This document shows positions 36,042-47,929 of a DNA stretch of 64,000 bases, piece after piece. The position numbers and the translations under genes were made by a program. The stretch spans positions 118,495,454 to 118,559,453 of the forward strand of contig OV884009.1 in the NCBI GenBank assembly GCA_930367205.1, read 5' to 3'. Within the stretch, counting starts at the first letter, position 1; each line of letters begins with the position of its first letter. Origin of the DNA: Acanthosoma haemorrhoidale (lineage: Eukaryota; Arthropoda; Insecta; Hemiptera; Acanthosomatidae). The notes under the pieces were generated by a model. It worked only from the letters and a program-made list of their open reading frames with translations, was not told where the DNA came from and ran no database searches.

Positions 36042-38659
36042 TTAGTTTTAGTTAGCATATGCCCCGAATGGGTGTTTCCCCGACAGACTAAGCTTCTTAG
36101 TTGTTATTGCTAGTTAATATATGCCCCGAATGAGTGTTGTCCCGACGTACTAAGCTTCTTAGTTGTTAGTGTTAGTTAATATATGCCCCGAATGGGTGTT
36201 GTGTCGACGGACTAAGCTTGTTAGTTGTTATTGCTAGTTAATATATGGCGCGAATGAGTTTTTCCCCGAAAGACTAAGCTTCTTAGTTGTTAGTTTTAGT
36301 TAATATATGCCCCGAATAGGTGTTTCCCCGACGTACTAAGCTTCTTAGTTGTTATTGCTAGTTAATATATGCCCCGAATGAGTGTTTCCCCGACAGACCA
36401 AGCTTCTTAGTTGTTATTGTTAGTTAATATATGGCACGAATGGGTGTTGTCCTGACGGACTAAGCTTCTTAGTTGATATTATTAGTTAATATATGGCGCG
36501 AATAAGTTTTTCCCTGACGGACTAAGCTTCTTAGTTGTTATTGTTAGTTAATATATGGCCCGAATGAGTGTTTCCCTTACGGACTAAGCTTCTTAGTTGT
36601 TATTATTAGTTAATATATGGCGCGAATAAGTTTTTCCCTGACGGACTAAGCTTCTTAGTTGTTATTGTTAGTTAATATATGGCCCAAATGAGCGTTTTCC
36701 TGACGTACTAAGCTTCTTAGTTGTTAGTTTTAGTTAATATATGCCCCGAATGGGTGTTTCCCCGAAAGACTAAGCTTCTTAGTTGTTATTGCTAGTTAAT
36801 ATATGCCTCGAATGGGTGTTGTCCCGACGGACTAAGCTTCTTAGTTTTTAGTGTTAGTTAATATATGCCCCGAATGGGTGTTGTCCTGACGGACTCAGCT
36901 TCTTAGTTGTTAGTGTTAGTTAATATAAGCCCCAAATGGGTGTTGTCCCGACAGAATAAGCTTCTTAGTTGTTATTGTTAGTTAATATATGGCCCAAATG
37001 AGCGTTTTCCTGACGGACTAAGCTTCTTATCGTTAGTTAATATATGGCCCGAATGAGTGTTGTCCCGACGGACTAAGCTTCTTAGTTGTTAGTGTTAGTT
37101 AATATATGCCCCGAATGGGTGTTGTCCCGACGGACTAAGCTTCTTAGTTGTTATTATTAGTTAATATATGGCGCGAATAAGTTTTTCTTCGACGGACTAA
37201 GCTTCTTAGTTGTTATTGCTAGTTAATATATGGCCCAAATGAGCGTTTTCCTGACGGACTAAGCTTCTTATCGTTAGTTAATATATGGCCCGAATGAGTG
37301 TTGTCCCGACGGACTAAGCTTTTTAGTTGTTAGTGTTAGTTAATATATGCCCCGAATGGGTGTTGTCCCGACGGACTAAGCTTCTTAGTTGTTATTATTA
37401 GTTAATATATGGCGCGAATAAGTTTTTCCCTGACGGACTAAGCTTCTTAGTTGTTATTGTTAGTTAATATATGGCCCAAATGAGCGTTTTCCTGACGTAC
37501 TAAGCTTCTTAGTTGTTAGTTTTAGTTAATATATGCCCCGAATGGGTGTTTCCCCGAAGGACTAAGCTTCTTAGTTGTTATTGTTAGTTAATATATGGCC
37601 CGAATGAGTGTTTCCCTTACGGACTAAGCTTCTTAGTTGTTATTGTTAGTTAATATATGGCCCGAATGAGTGTTTCCCCAACGGACTAAGCTTCTTAGTT
37701 GTTATTGTTAGTTAATATATGGCCCGAATGAGTGTTTCCCCGAAAGACTAAGCTTCTTAGTTGTTAGTGTTAGTTAATATATGCCCCGAGTGGGTGTTGT
37801 GTCGACGGACTAAGCTTGTTAGTTGTTATTGCTAGTTAATATATGGCGCGAATGAGTTTTTCCCCGACGGACTAAGCTTCTTAGTTGTTAGTTTTAGTTA
37901 ATATATGCCCCGAATAGGTGTTTCCCCGACGTACTAAGCTTCTTAGTTGTTATTGCTAGTTAATATATGCCCCGAATGAGTGTTGTCCCGACGGACTAAG
38001 CTTCTTAGTTGTTAGTGTTAGTTAATATATGCCCCGAATGGGTGTTGTCCCGACGGACTAAGCTTGTTAGTTGTTATTGCTAGTTAATATATGGCGCGAA
38101 TGAGTTTTTCCCCGACGGACTAAGCTTCTTAGTTGTTAGTTTTAGTTAATATATGCCCCGAATGGGTGTTTCCCCGAAAGACTAAGCTTCTTAGTTGTTA
38201 TTGCTAGTTAATATATGCCCCGAATGGGTGTTGTCCCGACGGACTAAGCTTCTTAGTTGTTCGTGTTAGTTAATATATGCCCCGAATGGGTGTTGTCCCG
38301 ACGGACTAAGCTTCTTAGTTGTTAGTGTTAGTTAATATATGCCCCAAATGGGTGTTGTCCCGACAGACTAAGCTTCTTAGTTGTTATTGTTAGTTAATAT
38401 ATGGCCCAAATGAGCGTTTTCCTGACGGACTAAGCTTCTTATCGTTAGTTAATATATGGCCCGAATGAGTGTTGTCCCGACGGACTAAGCTTCTTAGTTG
38501 TTAGTGTTAGTTAATATATGCCCCGAATGGGTGTTGTCCCGACGGACTAAGCTTCTTAGTTGTTAGTGTTAGTTAATATATGCCCCGAATGGGTGTTGTC
38601 CCGACAGACTAAGCTTCTTAGTTGTTATTGTTAGTTAATATATGGCCCGAATGAGTTTT
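35889..38659 (+). repeat. 2,771-bp HOR unit, first copy
   Basis: Module-to-module unit followed immediately by a near-identical copy. It differs from the 3,259-bp type by replacement of the stretch from the TGGCAC monomer to the 61-bp pair with one TGGCCCGAATGAG/CCCTTACGG monomer with a TTATTATTAG tail. It carries the private CGGACTCAGCTTC variant (near 36896), which destroys a HindIII site. Confidence 0.9.
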
Positions 38660-38812
38660 TTAATGCTTAGTATCTAGAGGGCGTCTTGGGAGTTAGTAAA
38701 AATGAGAAAGGAGAGGTGATGTTAGTTAAGGGGATAAACAAGAGGTGCGCTAGGTCACCAGAGCGGGAGCCAGATATATCCCCTTGCCATACTCTGGCAC
38801 ACTATCGCTCTT
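38660..38812 (+). repeat. 153-bp module, copy 11 (A type)
   Basis: Sequence as in copy 3. The following monomer has CCCCGACGGAC instead of the usual CCCCGACAGAC. It starts the second 2,771-bp unit. Confidence 0.95.
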
Positions 38813-41430
38813 TTAGTTTTAGTTAGCATATGCCCCGAATGGGTGTTTCCCCGACGGACTAAGCTTCTTAGTTGTTATTGCTAGTTAATATATGCCCCGA
38901 ATGAGTGTTGTCCCGACGTACTAAGCTTCTTAGTTGTTAGTGTTAGTTAATATATGCCCCGAATGGGTGTTGTGTCGACGGACTAAGCTTGTTAGTTGTT
39001 ATTGCTAGTTAATATATGGCGCGAATGAGTTTTTCCCCGAAAGACTAAGCTTCTTAGTTGTTAGTTTTAGTTAATATATGCCCCGAATAGGTGTTTCCCC
39101 GACGTACTAAGCTTCTTAGTTGTTATTGCTAGTTAATATATGCCCCGAATGAGTGTTTCCCCGACAGACCAAGCTTCTTAGTTGTTATTGTTAGTTAATA
39201 TATGGCACGAATGGGTGTTGTCCTGACGGACTAAGCTTCTTAGTTGATATTATTAGTTAATATATGGCGCGAATAAGTTTTTCCCTGACGGACTAAGCTT
39301 CTTAGTTGTTATTGTTAGTTAATATATGGCCCGAATGAGTGTTTCCCTTACGGACTAAGCTTCTTAGTTGTTATTATTAGTTAATATATGGCGCGAATAA
39401 GTTTTTCCCTGACGGACTAAGCTTCTTAGTTGTTATTGTTAGTTAATATATGGCCCAAATGAGCGTTTTCCTGACGTACTAAGCTTCTTAGTTGTTAGTT
39501 TTAGTTAATATATGCCCCGAATGGGTGTTTCCCCGAAAGACTAAGCTTCTTAGTTGTTATTGCTAGTTAATATATGCCTCGAATGGGTGTTGTCCCGACG
39601 GACTAAGCTTCTTAGTTTTTAGTGTTAGTTAATATATGCCCCGAATGGGTGTTGTCCTGACGGACTCAGCTTCTTAGTTGTTAGTGTTAGTTAATATAAG
39701 CCCCAAATGGGTGTTGTCCCGACAGAATAAGCTTCTTAGTTGTTATTGTTAGTTAATATATGGCCCAAATGAGCGTTTTCCTGACGGACTAAGCTTCTTA
39801 TCGTTAGTTAATATATGGCCCGAATGAGTGTTGTCCCGACGGACTAAGCTTCTTAGTTGTTAGTGTTAGTTAATATATGCCCCGAATGGGTGTTGTCCCG
39901 ACGGACTAAGCTTCTTAGTTGTTATTATTAGTTAATATATGGCGCGAATAAGTTTTTCTTCGACGGACTAAGCTTCTTAGTTGTTATTGCTAGTTAATAT
40001 ATGGCCCAAATGAGCGTTTTCCTGACGGACTAAGCTTCTTATCGTTAGTTAATATATGGCCCGAATGAGTGTTGTCCCGACGGACTAAGCTTTTTAGTTG
40101 TTAGTGTTAGTTAATATATGCCCCGAATGGGTGTTGTCCCGACGGACTAAGCTTCTTAGTTGTTATTGTTAGTTAATATATGGCGCGAATAAGTTTTTCC
40201 CTGACGGACTAAGCTTCTTAGTTGTTATTGTTAGTTAATATATGGCCCAAATGAGCGTTTTCCTGACGTACTAAGCTTCTTAGTTGTTAGTGTTAGTTAA
40301 TATATGCCCCGAATGGGTGTTTCCCCGAAGGACTAAGCTTCTTAGTTGTTATTGTTAGTTAATATATGGCCCGAATGAGTGTTTCCCTTACGGACTAAGC
40401 TTCTTAGTTGTTATTGTTAGTTAATATATGGCCCGAATGAGTGTTTCCCCAACGGACTAAGCTTCTTAGTTGTTATTGTTAGTTAATATATGGCCCGAAT
40501 GAGTGTTTCCCCGAAAGACTAAGCTTCTTAGTTGTTAGTGTTAGTTAATATATGCCCCGAGTGGGTGTTGTGTCGACGGACTAAGCTTGTTAGTTGTTAT
40601 TGCTAGTTAATATATGGCGCGAATGAGTTTTTCCCCGACGGACTAAGCTTCTTAGTTGTTAGTTTTAGTTAATATATGCCCCGAATAGGTGTTTCCCCGA
40701 CGTACTAAGCTTCTTAGTTGTTATTGCTAGTTAATATATGCCCCGAATGAGTGTTGTCCCGACGGACTAAGCTTCTTAGTTGTTAGTGTTAGTTAATATA
40801 TGCCCCGAATGGGTGTTGTCCCGACGGACTAAGCTTGTTAGTTGTTATTGCTAGTTAATATATGGCGCGAATGAGTGTTGTCCCGACGGACTAAGCTTCT
40901 TAGTTGTTAGTTTTAGTTAATATATGCCCCGAATGGGTGTTTCCCCGAAAGACTAAGCTTCTTAGTTGTTATTGCTAGTTAATATATGCCCCGAATGGGT
41001 GTTGTCCCGACGGACTAAGCTTCTTAGTTGTTCGTGTTAGTTAATATATGCCCCGAATGGGTGTTGTCCCGACGGACTAAGCTTCTTAGTTGTTAGTGTT
41101 AGTTAATATATGCCCCAAATGGGTGTTGTCCCGACAGACTAAGCTTCTTAGTTGTTATTGTTAGTTAATATATGGCCCAAATGAGCGTTTTCCTGACGGA
41201 CTAAGCTTCTTATCGTTAGTTAATATATGGCCCGAATGAGTGTTGTCCCGACGGACTAAGCTTCTTAGTTGTTAGTGTTAGTTAATATATGCCCCGAATG
41301 GGTGTTGTCCCGACGGACTAAGCTTCTTAGTTGTTAGTGTTAGTTAATATATGCCCCGAATGGGTGTTGTCCCGACAGACTAAGCTTCTTAGTTGTTATT
41401 GTTAGTTAATATATGGCCCGAATGAGTTTT
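38660..41430 (+). repeat. 2,771-bp HOR unit, second copy
   Basis: Same length and order as 35889-38659, including the CGGACTCAGCTTC variant (near 39667). Differences I saw: the first monomer after the module (CGACGG for CGACAG), a TTATTGTTAG tail for TTATTATTAG near 40165, a TTAGTG tail for TTAGTTT near 40290, and GAGTGTTGTCCCG for GAGTTTTTCCCCG near 40875. Most of these equal other monomer types and so look like small conversions. Confidence 0.9.
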
Positions 41431-41583
41431 TTAATGCTTAGTATCTAGAGGGCGTCTTGGGAGTTAGTAAAAATTAGAAAGGAGAGGTGATGTTAGTTAA
41501 GGGGATAAACAAGAGGTGCGCTAGGTCACCAGAGCGGGAGCCAGATATATCCCCTTGCCATACTCTGGCACACTATCGCTCTT
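41431..41583 (+). repeat. 153-bp module, copy 12 (A type, one private change)
   Basis: A type with a private G-to-T change at 41475 (AAAAATTAGAAAGG), in the purine-rich stretch and outside the stems I identified. It starts a unit of exactly 3,259 bp, the same length as the unit at 28696. Confidence 0.95.
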
Positions 41584-44500
41584 TTAGTTTTAGTTAGCAT
41601 ATGCCCCGAATGGGTGTTTCCCCGACAGACTAAGCTTCTTAGTTGTTATTGCTAGTTAATATATGCCCCGAATGAGTGTTGTCCCGACGTACTAAGCTTC
41701 TTAGTTGTTAGTGTTAGTTAATATATGCCCCGAATGGGTGTTGTGTCGACGGACTAAGCTTGTTAGTTGTTATTGCTAGTTAATATATTGCGCGAATGAG
41801 TTTTTCCCCGAAGGACTAAGCTTCTTAGTTGTTAGTTTTAGTTAATATATGCCCCGAATAGGTGTTTCCCCGACGTACTAAGCTTCTTAGTTGTTATTGC
41901 TAGTTAATATATGCCCCGAATGAGTGTTTCCCCGACAGACCAAGCTTCTTAGTTGTTATTGTTAGTTAATATATGGCACGAATGGGTGTTGTCCTGACGG
42001 ACTAAGCTTCTTAGTTGATATTATTAGTTAATATATGGCGCGAATAAGTTTTTCCCTGACGGACTAAGCTTCTTAGTTGTTATTGTTAGTTAATATATGG
42101 CACGAATGGGTGTTTCCCCGACAGACTAAGCTTCTTAGTTGTTATTGTTAGTTAATATATGGCCCAAATGAGCGTTTTCCTGACGTACTAAGCTTCTTAG
42201 TTGTTAGTTTTAGTTAATATATGCCCCGAATGGGTGTTTCCCCGACGGACTAAGCTTGTTAGTTGTTATTGCTAGTTAATATATGGCGCGAATGAGTTTT
42301 TCCCCGACGGACTAAGCTTCTTAGTTGTTAGTGTTAGTTAATATATGCCCCGAATGGGTGTTGTCCCGACGGACTAAGCTTGTTAGTTGTTATTGCTAGT
42401 TAATATATGGCGCGAATGAGTTTTTCCCCGACGGACTAAGCTTCTTAGTTGTTAGTTTTAGTTAATATATGGCCCAAATGAGCGTTTTCCTGACGGACTA
42501 AGCTTCTTATCGTTAGTTAATATATGGTCCGAATGAGTGTTGTCCCGACGGACTAAGCTTTTTAGTTGTTAGTGTTAGTTAATATTGCCCCGAATGGGTG
42601 TTGTCCCGACGGACTAAGCTTCTTAGTTGTTATTATTAGTTAATATATGGCGCGAATAAGTTTTTCCCTGACGGACTAAGCTTCTTAGTTGTTATTGTTA
42701 GTTAATATATGGCCCAAATGAGCGTTTTCCTGACGTACTAAGCTTCTTAGTTGTTAGTTTTAGTTAATATATGCCCCGAATGGGTGTTTCCCCGAAAGAC
42801 TAAGCTTCTTAGTTGTTATTGCTAGTTAATATATGCCTCGAATGGGTGTTGTCCCGACGGACTAAGCTTCTTAGTTTTTAGTGTTAGTTAATATATGCCC
42901 CGAATAGGTGTTGTCCTGACGGACTAAGCTTCTTGGTTGTTAGTGTTAGTTAATATAAGCCCCAAATGGGTGTTGTCCCGACAGAATAAGCTTCTTAGTT
43001 GTTATTGTTAGTTAATATATGGCCCAAATGAGCGTTTTCCTGACGGACTAAGCTTCTTATCGTTAGTTAATATATGGCCCGAATGAGTGTTGTCCCGACG
43101 GACTAAGCTTCTTAGTTGTTAGTGTTAGTTAATATATGCCCCGAATGGGTGTTGTCCCGACGGACTAAGCTTCTTAGTTGTTATTATTAGTTAATATATG
43201 GCGCGAATAAGTTTTTCTTCGACGGACTAAGCTTCTTTGTTGTTATTGCTAGTTAATATATGGCCCAAATGAGCGTTTTCCTGACGGACTAAGCTTCTTA
43301 TCGTTAGTTAATATATGGCCCGAATGAGTGTTGTCCCGACGGACTAAGCTTTTTAGTTGTTAGTGTTAGTTAATATATGCCCCGAATGGGTGTTGTCCCG
43401 ACGGACTAAGCTTCTTAGTTGTTATTATTAGTTAATATATGGCGCGAATAAGTTTTTCCCTGACGGACTAAGCTTCTTAGTTGTTATTGTTAGTTAATAT
43501 ATGGCCCAAATGAGCGTTTTCCTGACGTACTAAGCTTCTTAGTTGTTAGTTTTAGTTAATATATGCCCCGAATGGGTGTTTCCCCGAAGGACTAAGCTTC
43601 TTAGTTGTTATTGTTAGTTAATATATGGCCCGAATGAGTGTTTCCCTTACGGACTAAGCTTCTTAGTTGTTATTGTTAGTTAATATATGGCCCGAATGAG
43701 TGTTTCCCCAACGGACTAAGCTTCTTAGTTGTTATTGTTAGTTAATATATGGCCCGAATGAGTGTTTCCCCGAAAGACTAAGCTTCTTAGTTGTTAGTGT
43801 TAGTTAATATATGCCCCGAGTGGGTGTTGTGTCGACGGACTAAGCTTGTTAGTTGTTATTGCTAGTTAATATATGGCGCGAATGAGTTTTTCCCCGACGG
43901 ACTAAGCTTCTTAGTTGTTAGTTTTAGTTAATATATGCCCCGAATAGGTGTTTCCCCGACGTACTAAGCTTCTTAGTTGTTATTGCTAGTTAATATATGC
44001 CCCGAATGAGTGTTGTCCCGACGGACTAAGCTTCTTAGTTGTTAGTGTTAGTTAATATATGCCCCGAATGGGTGTTGTCCCGACGGACTAAGCTTGTTAG
44101 TTGTTATTGCTAGTTAATATATGGCGCGAATGAGTTTTTCCCCGACGGACTAAGCTTCTTAGTTGTTAGTTTTAGTTAATATATGCCCCGAATGGGTGTT
44201 TCCCCGAAAGACTAAGCTTCTTAGTTGTTATTGCTAGTTAATATATGCCCCGAATGGGTGTTGTCCCGACGGACTAAGCTTCTTAGTGGTTCGTGTTAGT
44301 TAATATATGCCCCGAATGGGTGTTGTCCCGACGGACTAAGCTTCTTAGTTGTTAGTGTTAGTTAATATATGCCCCAAATGGGTGTTGTCCCGACAGACTA
44401 AGCTTCTTAGTTATTATTGTTAGTTAATATATGGCCCAAATGAGCGTTTTCCTGACGGACTAAGCTTCTTATCGTTAGTTAATATATGGCCCGAATGAGT

Positions 44501-44689
44501 GTTGTCCCGACGGACTAAGCTTCTTAGTTGTTAGTGTTAGTTAATATATGCCCCGAATGGGTGTTGTCCCGACGGACTAAGCTTCTTAGTTGTTAGTGTT
44601 AGTTAATATATGCCCCGAATGGGTGTTGTCCCGACAGACTAAGCTTCTTAGTTGTTATTGTTAGTTAATATATGGCCCGAATGAGTTTT

Positions 44690-44842
44690 TTAATGCTTAG
44701 TATCTAGAGGGCGTCTTGGGAGTTAGTAAAAATGAGAAAGGAGAGGTGATGTTAGTTAAGGGGATAAACAAGAGGTGCGCTAGGTCACCAGAGCGGGAGC
44801 CAGATATATCCCCTTGCCATACTCTGGCACACTATCGCTCTT
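44690..44842 (+). repeat. 153-bp module, copy 13 (last A type)
   Basis: Sequence as in copy 3. The right half of its 3,087-bp unit changes to block D monomers (ATATACCCCG heads, a 434-bp tandem duplication), so the C/D boundary lies inside this unit near 46.3 kb. Confidence 0.95.
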
Positions 44843-46519
44843 TTAGTTTTAGTTAGCATATGCCCCGAATGGGTGTTTCCCCGACAGACTAAGCTTCTTA
44901 GTTGTTATTGCTAGTTAATATATGCCCCGAATGAGTGTTGTCCCGACGTACTAAGCTTCTTAGTTGTTAGTGTTAGTTAATATATGCCCCGAATGGGTGT
45001 TGTGTCGACGGACTAAGCTTGTTAGTTGTTATTGCTAGTTAATATATGGCGCGAATGAGTTTTTCCCCGAAGGACTAAGCTTCTTAGTTGTTAGTTTTAG
45101 TTAATATATGCCCCGAATAGGTGTTTCCCCGACGTACTAAGCTTCTTAGTTGTTATTGCTAGTTAATATATGCCCCGAATGAGTGTTTCCCCGACAGACC
45201 AAGCTTCTTAGTTGTTATTGTTAGTTAATATATGGCACGAATGGGTGTTGTCCTGACGGACTAAGCTTCTTAGTTGATATTATTAGTTAATATATGGCGC
45301 GAATAAGTTTTTCCCTGACGGACTAAGCTTCTTAGTTGTTATTGTTAGTTAATATATGGCACGAATGGGTGTTTCCCCGACAGACTAAGCTTCTTAGTTG
45401 TTATTGTTAGTTAATATATGGCCCAAATGAGCGTTTTCCTGACGTACTAAGCTTCTTAGTTGTTAGTTTTAGTTAATATATGCCCCGAATGGGTGTTTCC
45501 CCGACGGACTAAGCTTGTTAGTTGTTATTGCTAGTTAATATATGGCGCGAATGAGTTTTTCCCCGACGGACTAAGCTTCTTAGTTGTTAGTGTTAGTTAA
45601 TATATGCCCCGAATGGGTGTTGTCCCGACGGACTAAGATTGTTAGTTGTTATTGCTAGTTAATATATGGCGCGAATGAGTTTTTCCCCGACGGACTAAGC
45701 TTCTTAGTTGTTAGTTTTAGTTAATATATGGCCCAAATGAGCGTTTTCCTGACGGACTAAGCTTCTTATCGTTAGTTAATATATGGTCCGAATGAGTGTT
45801 GTCCCGACGGACTAAGCTTTTTAGTTGTTAGTGTTAGTTAATATTGCCCCGAATGGGTGTTGTCCCGACGGACTAAGCTTCTTAGTTGTTATTATTAGTT
45901 AATATATGGCGCGAATAAGTTTTTCCCTGACGGACTAAGCTTCTTAGTTGTTATTGTTAGTTAATATATGGCCCAAATGAGCGTTTTCCTGACGTACTAA
46001 GCTTCTTAGTTGTTAGTTTTAGTTAATATATGCCCCGAATGGGTGTTTCCCCGAAAGACTAAGCTTCTTAGTTGTTATTGCTAGTTAATATATGCCTCGA
46101 ATGGGTGTTGTCCCGACGGACTAAGCTTCTTAGTTTTTAGTGTTAGTTAATATATGCCCCGAATGGGTGTTGTCCTGACGGACTAAGCTTCTTAGTTGTT
46201 AGTGTTAGTTAATATAAGCCCCAAATGGGTGTTGTCCCGACAGAATAAGCTTCTTAGTTGTTATTGTTAGTTAATATATGGCCCAAATAAGCGTTTTCCT
46301 GACGGACTAAGCTTCTTATCGTTAGTTAATATATGGCGCGAATGAGTTTTTCCCCGACGGACTAAGCTTCTTAGTTGTTAGTGTTAGTTAATATATGCCC
46401 CGAATGGGTGTTGTCCCGACGGACTAAGCTTCTTAGTTGTTATTGTTAGTTAATATATGGCCCAAATGAGCGTTTTCCTGACGTACTAAGCTTCTTAGTT
46501 GTTATTGTTAGTTAATATA

Positions 46520-47387
46520 TGGCCCGAATGAGTGTTTCCCTTACGGACTAAGCTTCTTAGTTGTTATTGTTAGTTAATATATGGCCCGAATGAGTGTTTC
46601 CCCAACGGACTAAGCTTCTTAGTTGTTATTGTTAGTTAATATATGGCCCGAATGAGTGTTTCCCCGAAAGACTAAGCTTCTTAGTTGTTATTGCTAGTTA
46701 ATATATGCCCCGAATGAGTGTTTCCCCGACAGACCAAGCTTCTTAGTTGTTATTGTTAGTTAATATATGGCACGAATGGGTGTTTCCCCGACAGACTAAG
46801 CTTCTTTGTTGTTATTGTTAGTTAATATATGGCCCAAATGAGCGTTTTCCTGACGTACTAAGCTTCTTAGTTGTTAGTGTTAGTTAATATATGCCCCGAA
46901 TGGGTGTTGTCCCGACGGACTAAGCTTGTTAGTTGTTATTGCTAGTTAATATATGGCCCGAATGAGTGTTTCCCTTACGGACTAAGCTTCTTAGTTGTTA
47001 TTGTTAGTTAATATATGGCCCGAATGAGTGTTTCCCCAACGGACTAAGCTTCTTAGTTGTTATTGTTAGTTAATATATGGCCCGAATGAGTGTTTCCCCG
47101 AAAGACTAAGCTTCTTAGTTGTTATTGCTAGTTAATATATGCCCCGAATGAGTGTTTCCCCGACAGACCAAGCTTCTTAGTTGTTATTGTTAGTTAATAT
47201 ATGGCACGAATGGGTGTTTCCCCGACAGACTAAGCTTCTATGTTGTTATTGTTAGTTAATATATGGCCCAAATGAGCGTTTTCCTGACGTACTAAGCTTC
47301 TTAGTTGTTAGTGTTAGTTAATATATGCCCCGAATGGGTGTTGTCCCGACGGACTAAGCTTGTTAGTTGTTATTGCTAGTTAATATA
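46520..47387 (+). repeat. Seven-monomer tandem duplication (2 x 434 bp)
   Basis: The monomer series CCCTTACGG, CCCCAACGG, CCCCGAAAG, CGACAGACC, TGGCAC, TGGCCCAAAT and a TGCCCC monomer with an AAGCTTGTTAG core starts at 46520 and again at 46954, exactly 434 bases (7 x 62) apart. The copies differ by TTCTTTGTTG (near 46803) against TTCTATGTTG (near 47228). The same pair of private variants occurs in unit 15 (near 52900 and 53335), so the duplication predates the larger 6,098-bp duplication. Confidence 0.9.
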
Positions 47388-47776
47388 TGGCGCGAATGAG
47401 TTTTTCCCCGACGGACTAAGCTTCTTAGTTGTTAGTTTTAGTTAATATATGCCCCGAATGGGTGTTTCCCCGAAAGACTAAGCTTCTTAGTTGTTATTGC
47501 TAGTTAATATATGCCCCGAATGGGTGTTGTCCCGACGGACTAAGCTTCTTAGTTGTTAGTGTTAGTTAATATATGCCCCGAATGGGTGTTGTCCCGACGG
47601 ACTAAGCTTCTTAGTTGTTAGTGTTAGTTAATATATACCCCGAATGGGTGTTGTCCCGACGGACTAAGCTTCTTAGTTGTTAGTGTTAGTTAATATATGC
47701 CCCGAATGGGTGTTGTCCCGACAGACTAAGCTTCTTAGTTGTTATTGTTAGTTAATATATGGCCCGAATGAGTTTT

Positions 47777-47929
47777 TTAATGCTTAGTATCTAGAGGGCG
47801 TCTTGGGAGTTAGTAAAAATGAGAAAGGAGAGGTGATGTTAGTTGAGGGGATAAACAAGAGGTGCGCTAGGTCACCAGAGCGGGAGCAAGATATATCCCC
47901 TTGCCATACTCTGGCACACTATCGCTCTT
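47777..47929 (+). repeat. 153-bp module, copy 14 (G type, stem-breaking change)
   Basis: G form. A private C-to-A change at 47888 (GAGCAAGA for GAGCCAGA) breaks one pair of the GCCAGA/TCTGGC stem; its tandem-duplicate partner, copy 16, does not have it. The unit is 2,708 bp. Downstream the block D markers CCAAGGTT and GTTCCGACGG appear. Confidence 0.95.

Larger units (their letters stand above)
25401..46330 (+). repeat. HOR block C (A-type modules 7 to 13, 3,259-bp basic unit)
   Basis: The 3,259-bp unit occurs twice in unaltered length (28696-31954 and 41431-44689). Unit 7 is the same plus 36 bp. Unit 9 is a duplicated and deleted version (3,934 bp). Units 10 and 11 are 2,771 bp; the 488-bp shortfall equals nine monomers (seven of 62, one of 55, one of 61) replaced by a single 62-bp monomer. 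Shared markers include CCCCGAAGGAC after the TGTGTCGACGG monomer, TTAGTTTTTAGTG tails and TTCGTG tails. The right border is approximate. Confidence 0.82.
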
